64,000 nucleotides of DNA from NCBI GenBank assembly GCA_020853755.1, contig JADYYG010000009.1, positions 50,779 to 114,778 on the forward strand, in the 5' to 3' direction. The DNA comes from Dehalococcoidia bacterium. Its GTDB lineage: Bacteria; Chloroflexota; Dehalococcoidia; Tepidiformales; Tepidiformaceae. The stretch's first letter is position 1, and each line of letters opens with the position of its first letter. Below the pieces are notes generated by a model. It did no database searches, was not told the DNA's origin, and saw nothing but the letters and a program-made list of their open reading frames with translations. A program made the position numbers and the translations under genes. Below, piece by piece: positions 8,307 to 17,600 of this stretch.

Positions 8307-9080
8307 GTGGGCCCTACGCCAGACGAGATGCACGCCCTCTACTGCCACGCGCTCGAACAGGTCACGGTGCTCGGCCCGGACGGTTACAGCGAGCGCGTGG
8401 GACCGTGGCTCTGCATTGATGCTGGCATTGGGGTGTCACGGTTCAACGTGGCGGTCGCAGTCGAACTGGTCAGCCGGCCGAGAGACGCGCTAAACCGGGC
8501 GCTGGAGTGGTTTGCTGCGCGCGGCCTGAACGTAAGGTTCGACCTTCGCGGCACGGTTGATGGCGGGCTCCTGGCTGCCTGCGTCGCCTCTCGCCTGGCC
8601 TTCTGGGGACGCCGTCCCTCGATGGTGCTGCAGCCGCTGGCAGCCACTTGGCCGCGCGAGCGAGGGACCCTGGAAATCCGCGATGTCCGCTCCGCTGACG
8701 ACGTTGCCCGCTACTGCCAGGTGGAGCGGGAGGAGTTCGGTGACGAAGAGTTTCAGGCGGCCCTGGCGGCGCGAGCGCTGGCATTGCCCGGTGTGCGGCT
8801 CCACGTTGGCTTGCTTGGCGAAAGGCCTGTCGCCCGCGCCATGTCGCTGAACCGGCGCGAACTTGTGGGTGTCTACAACGTCTACGTTGCGCCATCGCAG
8901 CGCCGGCGCGGCTTCGGAGGCGAAATGACGATGGCTGCGGCCGATGCCGGACGAGCGGGCGGGGCCACCGCCGCATGCCTCGAATCGACGGAGGAGGCGT
9001 TTGGCCTCTACCAGGAGCTCGGATTCAGGCGCGTCGACGACTACATCCTCATGGGAACAGATGAGCCGGTGCAGTTGTAG
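8307..9080 (+). CDS. GNAT family N-acetyltransferase with N-terminal extension
   Basis: 257 residues, GTG start. The C-terminal half (about 120-257) is a GNAT fold: TLEIRDVRSADDVARYCQVE, motif A VAPSQRRRGFGGEMTMAA (about 198-215) and the closing motif ALGLYQELGFRR-like segment EEAFGLYQELGFRRVDDYI. The N-terminal 115 residues (CIDAGIGVSRFNVAVAVELV) may be a degenerate second GNAT-like unit; this is inference. Substrate unknown. It is the only plus-strand gene between the minus-strand FTR and DinB genes. Confidence 0.85.
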   Translation: MGPTPDEMHALYCHALEQVTVLGPDGYSERVGPWLCIDAGIGVSRFNVAVAVELVSRPRDALNRALEWFAARGLNVRFDLRGTVDGGLLAACVASRLAFWGRRPSMVLQPLAATWPRERGTLEIRDVRSADDVARYCQVEREEFGDEEFQAALAARALALPGVRLHVGLLGERPVARAMSLNRRELVGVYNVYVAPSQRRRGFGGEMTMAAADAGRAGGATAACLESTEEAFGLYQELGFRRVDDYILMGTDEPVQL

Positions 9081-9086
9081 CGAAAC

Positions 9087-9614
9087 TCAGATCGTCAGGC
9101 CCCCGAGCCCTTGCACTCCGCGCACGTACTCGATTTCGCCAACGTGCCGGTAGCCGTGGCTCAGGCAAACGCCGTAGATGCCGTCCCAGAGTGACATTTC
9201 GCCCAGCGGCTTGATGGTGACTTTGCGGGCGTTGAATTCGTCCGGAGACATGGCGGCGAGGTAGGCATCCGTGGCGGCCCAGACCTTTTGCTGGTACTCA
9301 TGCCAGCGCGCCACGTCCTGGACCTGCACCGCATTGGCCTCGGCTTCGGTCATGCCGGTGCCCTGGCTATTGCGCGGCAGGCCGAAGACATCGTTGTAGC
9401 CGCCGTCGAGCCAGACCGTCGGCTTCCCCTGGGTGACGAAGTTGATGATGTTGTCTTCCGTCCGGACGTAGTGCCAGAGGCTGAAGAACGCACTGACACC
9501 GCCCTCTTGCGGACGGAAGTTGAATTGTTCGGCGGTCATCCCCTCGACGGCCTTGTCGAGGAGAGCGTGCATCGACTTCAGCGAACTGCGCAGGATGGCG
9601 TGGGGCGTGGACAT
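9087..9614 (-). CDS. DinB-like four-helix protein
   Basis: 175 residues with the DinB/YfiT-like layout: an N-terminal helix (ILRSSLKSMHALLDKAVEGMTAEQFNFRP), a first His at HYVRTEDNI, and C-terminal SHGYRHVGEIEYVRG. His in the first and last helices are the usual metal ligands. Family members include mycothiol- and bacillithiol-dependent transferases and many proteins of unknown role. It ends 6 bp from the convergent GNAT gene. It is one of three DinB-like proteins in this window. Confidence 0.82.
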   Translation of the reverse strand: MSTPHAILRSSLKSMHALLDKAVEGMTAEQFNFRPQEGGVSAFFSLWHYVRTEDNIINFVTQGKPTVWLDGGYNDVFGLPRNSQGTGMTEAEANAVQVQDVARWHEYQQKVWAATDAYLAAMSPDEFNARKVTIKPLGEMSLWDGIYGVCLSHGYRHVGEIEYVRGVQGLGGLTI

Positions 9615-9670
9615 GTGGGGCGAACTCCCGGAAGTGGTGACGGATTGTCACCCGGGAGTGAAAGGGGCGT

Positions 9671-10459
9671 CTAGCCAGCCCGCGCGGCGGTTCGGCGCGG
9701 CTCTTCGAGCGTGTAGCCGGAACCCCAGCGGTTCACGATGTAGACAGGGTTGCTCGGGTCGTCTTCGAGTTTCTGGCGAAGGTAGCGGACGTAGAGGCGG
9801 AGATAGTGCGTCTCACCGGCGTACTGGTTGCCCCAGACACGGGCAATGAGCGCCTTCGAAGGGATGACTTCGCCCGGGTGTTCTGCGAGCGTAGCGAGCA
9901 GCCGGAACTCCGTTGGTGAGAGGGGGATAACCACCCCGTCCTTCAGAACCTGCTGGCTGGCGAGGTCGATTTCGATGGAGCCGACCCGCATCGTCGCGGG
10001 GGAGACGCCGCGCTTGCCTTCGGGCACGGCCATCTCGATGCGGCGGAAGAGGGCCCGCAGGCGCAGGTCGATCTCCTCGGTGGCGCACTTCGGGCGGCAG
10101 TAGTCGTCGCTGCCGGCCTCGAAGCAGCGGAGCATCTCGGCGAACGTGCCAGCGCAACCCACGACGACGAGCGGTGAGTCGGAGTGCTTTCGAACGATGG
10201 AGACTAGGTCTCCCGGGAAGGCGAACTCCTTGCCCAGGTCCACCACGACAGCGTCGGGCAGGATGGTGTCGAGCATTGCCGGGACACTTGCCAGATCGCC
10301 GCACGGGAAGACGCGGTAGCCGAACTCCTCGAGGCCGCGCGCACGGTCATGCGCCCGTTCGAGACCCTGGGAAATGACGGCAACATGGGTGCCGACGAGC
10401 GGCGGAAGTCCGGCTGAGAGGGTGTTGGTTGTTCCCTGCATGCCGAAATTCACCCCCAT
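9671..10459 (-). CDS. OmpR-type response regulator with degenerate receiver
   Basis: 262 residues: receiver-like domain (about 24-138), then a winged-helix output domain (about 155-250; LSPTEFRLLATLAEHPGEVI, RLYVRYLRQKLEDDP, VNRWGSGYTL), as in KdpE/OmpR. The phosphoacceptor-position Asp74 (VVVDLGKEF) is present. The acidic pair at the end of strand 1 is replaced (VAVISQG), and the conserved Lys of the DDYxxKP loop is Arg122 (DDYCRPK). Canonical Mg2+-dependent phosphorylation is therefore doubtful, and no histidine kinase is adjacent. Two starts are possible (10459 or 10441). Confidence 0.9.
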   Translation of the reverse strand: MGVNFGMQGTTNTLSAGLPPLVGTHVAVISQGLERAHDRARGLEEFGYRVFPCGDLASVPAMLDTILPDAVVVDLGKEFAFPGDLVSIVRKHSDSPLVVVGCAGTFAEMLRCFEAGSDDYCRPKCATEEIDLRLRALFRRIEMAVPEGKRGVSPATMRVGSIEIDLASQQVLKDGVVIPLSPTEFRLLATLAEHPGEVIPSKALIARVWGNQYAGETHYLRLYVRYLRQKLEDDPSNPVYIVNRWGSGYTLEEPRRTAARAG

Positions 10460-10509
10460 CAGTGGCTACCCCGATGTCGGAGCGGCACGAAGCCGCCGAA
10501 AGTCAATGT

Positions 10510-11259
10510 ATGGCGAACCTGAAGCCGTTCCACGGGCTCCTTGCAGCGGGCATGCTCTGCTCGCTGGCCGGCCTCGCCTTCACTCGTGTCCCCGCTGGTG
10601 CGGGCGCGGCAGAACCACCTGCCACACCAGAACATTCGGCAACTTCGGCGGCTTCCGTCCCACCTTCCGCTACTCCCTCGCCAGTTGTCACCCAAGCGTC
10701 ACCGGTTGAAACCCCATCGCCGGAGGCAGCGACGGCGGTGCCGTCGACAGCTACGCCAACGCCCGCTGAGGCCGTTTCTGGAGCCGTTTCGCCGGTGCAA
10801 GCCGCCCCGAGCGCGACTATCCAGGCCATCCCGGCGCGCACCCAGGAAGCGACCGCGCTGCAGCGCTTCCCGGAGAAGGCGCGAGCGCTGGTCGATGCCA
10901 TGAACGGGGCGCGCACGGAGGCCGGCCTGCCCGCGCTCGAATGGGACGCGAACCTTGAAGAAGTCGCCTTTGCCCGGGCGCAGAACCTCGTGACCAATGG
11001 CTACTTCGACCACTACGCGCCGGACGGCGAGAGCGCCTTTTCGGAACTGGCTGCCCGGGGTATCCGCTACCGCCTCGCGGGGGAGAACCTGGCGCGCAAC
11101 AACTATGTCGAAACCCGTACCGTCGCGGCGGCGTTCGATGGGCTGATGAACTCGCCGGGGCACCGCGCCAACATCCTCGAGCCGCGGTTCAGCTCGGTCG
11201 GCGTCGCTGCCGTGCGGGACGGCAAGATGTGGATCTATGTGACGGTGTTCTTGAACTGA
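10510..11259 (+). CDS. Secreted CAP (SCP/PR-1) domain protein
   Basis: 249 residues from the ATG at 10510, which begins a signal peptide (KPFHGLLAAGMLCSLAGLAF, cleavage probably near GAGAAE). Upstream in-frame ATGs at 10429 and 10474 would spoil it. A Pro/Ala/Thr/Ser-rich linker of about 85 residues follows, then a CAP domain (about 130-249) with RTEAGLPALEWDANLEEVAFARAQ, FDHYAPDG, AGENLARN and SPGHRANIL, which carry the conserved His and Glu cavity residues. Bacterial CAP proteins are extracellular; their activities are mostly unproven. Divergent from the response regulator with only 50 bp between the chosen starts. Confidence 0.92.
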   Translation: MANLKPFHGLLAAGMLCSLAGLAFTRVPAGAGAAEPPATPEHSATSAASVPPSATPSPVVTQASPVETPSPEAATAVPSTATPTPAEAVSGAVSPVQAAPSATIQAIPARTQEATALQRFPEKARALVDAMNGARTEAGLPALEWDANLEEVAFARAQNLVTNGYFDHYAPDGESAFSELAARGIRYRLAGENLARNNYVETRTVAAAFDGLMNSPGHRANILEPRFSSVGVAAVRDGKMWIYVTVFLN

Positions 11260-11293
11260 CCACGGGGCTGGCCACGAGGCGTAGAATCGCCCC

Positions 11294-12073
11294 ATGGCAT
11301 GGACAGAAGGCGATGTGAACGTTCGGGGCGTGCGGCTCCACTACTACCGGCGAGGCTCGGGCAGGCCCGTGGTCCTGGCGCACGGGTTCAGCGACAACGG
11401 TCTCTGCTGGGACCGGGTCGCGACCGTCCTCGAATCGCGGTACGACGTTATCGCCTACGACGCGAGGTACCACGGCCAGTCGGAAGCGCCCGCGGACGGC
11501 AGCTTCGGTGATGGCAAGGACCTGGCGGCACTGGTCGAAGCGCTGGAACTCGACCATCCGGCGGCGTTGGGCCACTCGATGGGCGCGGGAACGGTGGCCC
11601 AGGCGGTCCGCGAACGCCCCGAGCTGTTCCGGTGCGCCATCCTCGAAGACCCGCCGTGGCGCGACGAGTGGCCGGCGGCGCCGCGCTTTGAGATGCCCAG
11701 GTGGTCCGAGCTGTCAGTTGAGCAGGTCATCGAGTATGGCCAGAAGCAGAGCCCTGACTGGCATCCCGGCGAGTTCCCGGCATGGGCGCGATCGAAGCAG
11801 CAACTGCGCGTCCCCGCGGACTGGAGCGCCCGCCGCATGGGCATCCTCGAAGACTGGCGGCCGCGCGTGGAGGGTATTGGCGTGCCGACGCTGCTGATCC
11901 GCGGCGGAAACGCGCTCCGTGGCGCAATTGTCAGCCGGGACGTCGCGGCCGAAGCACAGCGGCTCAACTCGCGCATCGAAGTCGCCTGTTTCGCCCAGGC
12001 CGGGCACAACGTCCGGCGCGAGGCGTTCGCACCGTACGTTGCTGCTGTTACCGCGTTCCTCGCCCGCTACTGA
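11294..12073 (+). CDS. Alpha/beta hydrolase
   Basis: 259-residue alpha/beta-hydrolase fold protein. Oxyanion segment LAHGFSDNG near 28-36, nucleophile elbow GHSMG at 93-97 (Ser95), and a C-terminal catalytic His in AQAGHNVRREAF. The acid residue is not obvious in its usual place (LLIRGGNALRG). Substrate unknown. It lies 34 bp after the CAP gene. Confidence 0.9.
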   Translation: MAWTEGDVNVRGVRLHYYRRGSGRPVVLAHGFSDNGLCWDRVATVLESRYDVIAYDARYHGQSEAPADGSFGDGKDLAALVEALELDHPAALGHSMGAGTVAQAVRERPELFRCAILEDPPWRDEWPAAPRFEMPRWSELSVEQVIEYGQKQSPDWHPGEFPAWARSKQQLRVPADWSARRMGILEDWRPRVEGIGVPTLLIRGGNALRGAIVSRDVAAEAQRLNSRIEVACFAQAGHNVRREAFAPYVAAVTAFLARY

Positions 12074-12120
12074 GGCGCGCCCAACCAGAGTTGGCCTTCG
12101 CTCTCCTGTAGACTCCCGGC

Positions 12121-13188
12121 ATGCGCATTGACGAACTCGATACCCCTTGCCTGCTTCTCGACCTCGACCGTGTGAACAAGAACATCGCGACGATGATGGG
12201 GCTCCTCCAGGGGACAGGCGTGAGCCTCCGGCCGCATTTCAAGACGCCGAAGTGTCCCGCGGTGGCCGGACTCCAGCTGAATGCCGGGGCTATTGGCATC
12301 ACCGTGGCGAAGCTGGGCGAGGCCGAGGTGCTCGCGGATGCCGGTCTTGGCCCGATCCTGATGGCCAACCAGGTTGTCGGGACGAAGAAGATCGACCGGC
12401 TCATGGCGCTTCTCAGTCGTGGAGTCGACATCGCCACCGCCGTCGAGTCGGACTTCAACATCGATGAACTCGTTGCCGGGATGAAGCGTTCGGGGCAGCG
12501 TGCGGCGGCTGTGATCGAGGTCGACTCTGGCATGCGCCGCTGTGGCAGCGCCACGCCGGCCGAGACGGTGCGCCTTGCTCGTCGGCTGGTTGACGAAGGC
12601 ATCGACTACCGCGGGATCATGGGGTACGAGGGTCACATGTACGGCCAGGCGGAGGAAGCGGCTCGAACGGAACTCATCAACACGGCGCTTGCAACCGTGA
12701 ACGAACACGTCGAAGCGCTCGCAGAGGCCGGCCTGGCGCCGGCGATCGTTTCCACGAGCGGCACCGCGAGCGTCCTCATAGCGAGCAAGACCCCGGGTGT
12801 GACCGAACTGCAGGCTGGAACGTACGTCTTCAACGACCTCCACACCGAGCCGTTTATCGCGGGCCTTTTCGAGAACGCGCTGACCCTGCTCGTCACCGTC
12901 ATCTCCGTGAAAGAGCGCTACGCCGTTGGCGATGCAGGCCTGAAGTCGCTCAGCAATGACACTGGCCAATCGTTCAGTGTGGACGGCAGCGTGAAGGTTG
13001 CCCGGCTGAGCGAGGAACACTGCACCCTGACCGGGGACAGTATCGCGAACCTCAAGCCCGGCCAGCGCATCGAGGTCGTGCCCAGCCACGGCGATACCAC
13101 GCTGAACATGCACGACGTCTACTACGTCCGGCGTGGGGACGACATCATCGATACGTGGCCGATTGCCGCTGCGAGGAAGTTCCGCTGA
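12121..13188 (+). CDS. D-threonine aldolase-like PLP enzyme (fold type III)
   Basis: 355 residues of the alanine-racemase-fold family that includes D-threonine aldolase and eukaryotic-type D-serine dehydratase. The N-terminal signature is ELDTPCLLLDLDRVNKNI, with the probable Schiff-base lysine Lys41 in RPHFKT. VIEVDSGMRRCG and the Gly-rich phosphate site follow. The C-terminal metal site reads SHGD (His323, Asp325). The His-x-Asp pairing resembles D-threonine aldolases, whereas D-serine dehydratases have His-x-Cys, so aldolase or a related activity is preferred. The start is supported by homology to the family N-terminus. Confidence 0.85.
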   Translation: MRIDELDTPCLLLDLDRVNKNIATMMGLLQGTGVSLRPHFKTPKCPAVAGLQLNAGAIGITVAKLGEAEVLADAGLGPILMANQVVGTKKIDRLMALLSRGVDIATAVESDFNIDELVAGMKRSGQRAAAVIEVDSGMRRCGSATPAETVRLARRLVDEGIDYRGIMGYEGHMYGQAEEAARTELINTALATVNEHVEALAEAGLAPAIVSTSGTASVLIASKTPGVTELQAGTYVFNDLHTEPFIAGLFENALTLLVTVISVKERYAVGDAGLKSLSNDTGQSFSVDGSVKVARLSEEHCTLTGDSIANLKPGQRIEVVPSHGDTTLNMHDVYYVRRGDDIIDTWPIAAARKFR

Positions 13189-13223
13189 CTCCGGGGTACA
13201 CTGTTTCGTAGGAGGGGAGTGCG

Positions 13224-13361
13224 ATGCGTGAGTGCCCGTGGTGTGGCCGCCAGAACCTGAACGTCTATGCCTACTGCCTCGGCTGCGGCCGCGGTTTCGA
13301 TGGTCCTGAGAAGAAAGAATCGAGCGGCAAGAAGCGCTGGTGGTGGCCCTTCGGCGGATAG
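13224..13361 (+). CDS. 45-residue zinc-ribbon protein
   Basis: A short frame with a strong GGAGGGGAG ribosome-binding site 3-12 bp before its ATG. The product begins MRECPWCGRQN and has a second knuckle CLGCG, giving four cysteines (4, 7, 18, 21) typical of a rubredoxin-like zinc ribbon. A lysine-rich stretch and a WWWPFGG C-terminus follow. It sits between the aldolase-like gene and a convergent DinB-like gene. No function is known. The site, the CxxC spacing and the fit between neighbours support a real gene. Confidence 0.72.
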   Translation: MRECPWCGRQNLNVYAYCLGCGRGFDGPEKKESSGKKRWWWPFGG

Positions 13362-13368
13362 GAGCGCC

Positions 13369-13842
13369 TTACGGCTTTGCCAGCCAGAGGTCGTGCATGA
13401 GCTGCAGGTGACCGACATGTTCGCGAAGGTGACCAACGGCGGCGAAGAGCGTGCCGGCGCCGCTGCGCACCGGTACGCCTTCGGTCGCCAGGTCGATAGT
13501 CGCTGAAAGGTCAGCTTCGGTTCCCGCGCCGAGGATGGCTTCGGCTTCGGCGCCAAACGCATCGAGCATCGCGAGCAGTTCGGCCTTGCTGCTGCCCGAG
13601 GCACGGAAGGCGGCGGCGCGTTCGCCGTTCCGGTAGTCCGCCATCGAACCCGGCTTCCCGCTTCCAGCGCTCAGGAAGAACCGGCACGAGGTGACGGCGT
13701 GGTGCACCAGCACCGTGGCCGAATTCGCGGTCGGCAGCGGCTTCCAGTCGAGCGCTTCCTGCGGCAGGTCATCGACCGAAGCGCGCATGAAGGCGAGCGA
13801 TTCCCGGACGATCTGCAGTGCTCCAGCGTGTGTCGGTGTCAT
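13369..13842 (-). CDS. DinB-like protein
   Basis: 157 residues from the ATG at 13842, preceded by a GAGAGG ribosome-binding site; the open frame extends far upstream but only as a shadow of the response-regulator gene. Features: helix 1 THAGALQIVRESLAFMRASV, then ATVLVHHAVTSCRFFL with the first His, and the C-terminal GHLREHVGHLQLMHDLW helix with two His. This fits the DinB/DUF664 metal-binding bundle. Function unknown. Convergent with the 45-residue zinc ribbon, 7 bp apart. Confidence 0.83.
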   Translation of the reverse strand: MTPTHAGALQIVRESLAFMRASVDDLPQEALDWKPLPTANSATVLVHHAVTSCRFFLSAGSGKPGSMADYRNGERAAAFRASGSSKAELLAMLDAFGAEAEAILGAGTEADLSATIDLATEGVPVRSGAGTLFAAVGHLREHVGHLQLMHDLWLAKP

Positions 13843-13963
13843 TGGTTTCCTCTCCCGAGCGGCTCGTGTGATGAAGTGGTCTGGGCGCGTTTCGCAAGCG
13901 CCCCACAGTTTCGACCTCCAATGGTACAGTGAGCGCCGTGACGCCGAGCGAACTGGGAAGCCA

Positions 13964-14605
13964 ATGCCGATACGCATCCTGATCGCTGATGACCATGCAG
14001 TGGTCCGCCAGGGCCTGAAGATGTTCCTCGGGCTGGACGACGACTTCGACGTCATCGGCGAAGCCACGAACGGCGCCGAAGCTGTGAATCTCGCCCGCGA
14101 ACTGCTGCCGGATGTCGTCCTGATGGACCTCTTGATGCCGGTGAAGGACGGGATTACCGCCATCGGCGACATCCGCCGCGAGTTACCCGATGTCGAGGTC
14201 ATTGCGCTCACGAGCGTGCTCGAAGACGCCTCGGTCGTCGGCGCTATCAAGGCCGGCGCGATCGGGTACCTGCTGAAGGACACCCAATCGGATGAACTCC
14301 GCCGTGCTATCAAGGCGGCGTCTGACGGGCAGGTGCAACTCTCTCCCCAGGCTGCAGCGCGGCTCATGCGGGAAGTTCGCACCCCGGAGAGCCCGGAGTC
14401 CCTTACCGAGCGCGAGACGGAAGTGCTGCGGCTGCTGGCACAGGGATATGCGAACAAGGAAATCGCTCGCACGCTGGTCATCGGCGAGAAGACCGTCAAG
14501 ACGCACGTGAGCAATGTGCTTGCGAAGCTGGGCGTGCAGTCGCGTACGCAGGCTGCCCTCTACGCGGTTCGAGTCGGCCTGGTTGCCGGGCCTCCCGAAG
14601 CCTGA
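13964..14605 (+). CDS. NarL/LuxR-type response regulator
   Basis: 213 residues from the ATG at 13964 with GGGAAG upstream. The receiver domain (1-120) is canonical: DD at 9-10, phosphoacceptor Asp55 (VLMDLLMPVKDG), and Lys in GYLLKDT. The C-terminal LuxR helix-turn-helix (about 145-205) reads LTERETEVLRLLAQGYANKEIA and VKTHVSNVLAKLGV. The sensor kinase gene starts 7 bp after its stop, so the two form a two-component system. Confidence 0.96.
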   Translation: MPIRILIADDHAVVRQGLKMFLGLDDDFDVIGEATNGAEAVNLARELLPDVVLMDLLMPVKDGITAIGDIRRELPDVEVIALTSVLEDASVVGAIKAGAIGYLLKDTQSDELRRAIKAASDGQVQLSPQAAARLMREVRTPESPESLTERETEVLRLLAQGYANKEIARTLVIGEKTVKTHVSNVLAKLGVQSRTQAALYAVRVGLVAGPPEA

Positions 14606-14612
14606 ACTGAGC

Positions 14613-17600
14613 ATGGAACCCGAATCGAGGCCGTTTTCGCCGCTCCTGCGCGAGATCTTCGACCGCATGCCGGCCGGAGTTGCGGTGTTCGACCGTGAGC
14701 TCCGAGTCGTCGAATGGAACGCGAGCTTTCACCGTTTCCTGGTCGACAACAGGCCTGACCTTGCCGGGCGCCTGCGGCCGGGAGCGCTTCTCGCCGATGT
14801 CTCACCGTGGCCGGTCGACCAGGTCGGGCCCTTGTTCGCCAGTGCCCTGCAGGGCAACCCGGTCACCCGTGACGCTGCTCCCTACACCGGCCCGATGGGC
14901 ACCACCTACTGGGATATCGTCCTCAGCCCGCTCTACGAAAACGGCGAAATCGTCGGCGTCCTCGATACCACCACTGAGGCGACCAGGCGTGTCGTTGTCG
15001 CCCGGGAAGCTGCCGAACGCGAGGAACTGTTCCGGCTCGTCTTCGATTCCACCAGCGACGCCATCATCCTGAACGACTTCGAGACAGGGTTCGTGGCCGA
15101 CTGCAACGAATCGGCGGCGCGGATGCACGGGTACACGCGGGATGAGTTCCTCGGCATCGACCCGGCGAGGTTCATCCACCCTGACTCGCTCCCGCTCCTC
15201 GCCGAATACCAGGAGGCGATCCGGCACGGCCGCGACTTCCACGCCCAGGCGCAGGACGTCCGGAAGGACGGGACCGTGTTCGACGTCGATGTGGTCGGTA
15301 CGGGATTCGACTACCGGGGGAAGAAGTACCTCGCCGCCGTGGTCCGGGACATCAGCGACCAGGTGGAAGCCGAGCGGGAGCGCCGCGCCGCGCAGCAGGC
15401 GCTGCTCGAAGCGCAGGCCACCCTTGAGCAGCGGGTGGATGAGCGCACCCGGGAACTGTCGAGCCTGCTCGATGTCTCGCGGGCCGTGCTCTCAACGCTC
15501 GACCTCGAGTTGATCTTCGAGCGGGTCATGGACGAAGTAGCGAACGTGCTCCCCTACAGCGGCTGCTCAGTCTCGATCCTTGATGGCAGTGAACTCGAGA
15601 TCGTTGCGAACCGGAATCGCGTTGCCCGTCAGTTGGAGGCGCGAACGGTGGGGATGCGTTTCAAGGTTGAGGCGGCGGGCCCGATCTGGACGCAGATGCT
15701 CCAGGGAAGCCCGTTCATCCTGCCCGATCTTATGCAGGACACCAAGGAATCCCGTGCCTACCGCAGGCTTATCGGCGTCGATCCTGAATCGAGCTTTCCG
15801 CAAACTCGCTCCTGGCTCTCGGTGCCGATGATCAACCAGGGCGAGGTCATCGGCGTACTCTCGATCTCCCGGATGGAGGCGGATGCGTTCAGCCCGGCCC
15901 ATGGCGAACTTGCTGGAGCGTTCGCGGGGCAGGTCGCCGTCGCGGTAGCGAACGCCCGGCTGTTCCACCAGGCGCAGCGACGCGCCCGGGAAATGGAGGG
16001 CCTGGCGAGTATCGCCGCCGCGCTCACCTTCGAAATGGCAGGCGAGGAGGTACTGAACACGCTGGCCGGGCGAGTCGTGGCTTCGTCGTCGGCGGTGGCC
16101 GCCTCCATCACGCTCTATGACCAGGCCGGCGTCTACCAGTCCTACGGCGCCGCCGGACTACCGCCGGGGTTTGTCGAAGCGATGGTCGAGGCCGTGATCG
16201 AGCGGGGCGCGCCTTCTGTCACGGCCCAGGCATTTCAGCGGGGCAACCGGCGGATCCTTAAGGACACCCGCCGCCGGACGCTCGCCGATCCTCGCTATGC
16301 CCTCGCGCACCCTTTCCTGGAGGAAGCGGACTGGGACGATGCAGTCATCACGCCCATCAGTTCCCGGGGCCGATACCTCGGGACGCTCGATACGTACTTC
16401 CGGGCGGCCGACCATCCCGATGCCGAAGAGCTGCGCCTCCTCGCAGCGATCGCAGACCAGGTGGCGATCGGGCTGGAGAACATCGAATTGGTAGACCAGA
16501 TGCGCCGGCGGATGCACGAGTTGGACTCGCTCTATGGCGCACACGAACGCTTCCACCAGTCACTCATGCTCGACGAAGTGCTGCACGCGCTCGCGCAGAG
16601 CTCACTCGAAGTCATTGGCGCCGACACCGGCGCCGCACTCATCTTCGAAGACGCTCCGCCCCACGAAATCCGGGTTGGCGGCGTGGCCGGCATCTCAGAA
16701 GAGCAACTCACTGCGTTGCAGGAGAGCTTCCACGGCTGGGACACGGCATTCGTCCGCAAGATGCACCTCCCGCACGTCGTGAACGACACCCGTACCGAGC
16801 CCGCCGACATCCAGGGGATCGCCCGTGCGGCCGGTGTGGCGGCAGTGGTCGATGTGCCGATCACGCTCGGCGGGCGTTCATTCGGCATGTTCAGTGTGGG
16901 ATGGAATAAGCCGCACACTATCGCTGACGACGAAGTCCGCCTGGCGACCGCGCTTGCTCAGCAGGCTGCGGTTGCCATCGAGAACGCGCGTCTGTTCGAA
17001 CGGGCACAGGTGGCGGCGTCGCTGGAAGAGCGCCAGCGGCTCGCGCGGGAACTGCACGACTCCGTCTCGCAGGCGCTCTATGGCATCTCCCTCGGGTCGC
17101 GCACGGCCCGGGCTCTCCTCGATCGTGATCCGAAGCGTGCTGCGGAGCCGCTGGACTACGTGGGGAGCCTGGCAGAAGCCGGCCTTGCCGAATTGCGCGC
17201 GCTCATCTTCGAACTTCGGCCGGAGTCACTGGCGACCGAAGGTCTCGTTGCAGCGCTCGAAAAACAGTTCGCCGCGCTCCACGCCCGCCATGGCATCAGC
17301 GTGGACGCCGACCTCTGCCTTGAACCCGACCTGCGACTCGACCTGAAGGAAGTGTTGTACCGGGTTGGGCAGGAGGCACTTCACAACACGGTGAAGCATG
17401 CCCGCGCCGCGCACGTGACCGTGCGCCTCGCAAGCGAGGGGGAAGCGGTGGTGCTCGCCATCACGGATGATGGGATTGGGTTCGACACTTCCGGCGAGTT
17501 CCCGGGCCACCTGGGCCTCCGTTCCATGGCGGAGCGAACGGCCCGGGCGGGTGGGACATTGGAGATTGCCAGCGAACCGGGGGCCGGAACCAGCATCCGG

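Noticed and set aside
13843..14514. N-terminal extension of the DinB-like gene across the response regulator
   Set aside because: Ser/Arg-rich shadow of the NarL gene; the ATG at 13842 has a good ribosome-binding site and starts the family's sequence.
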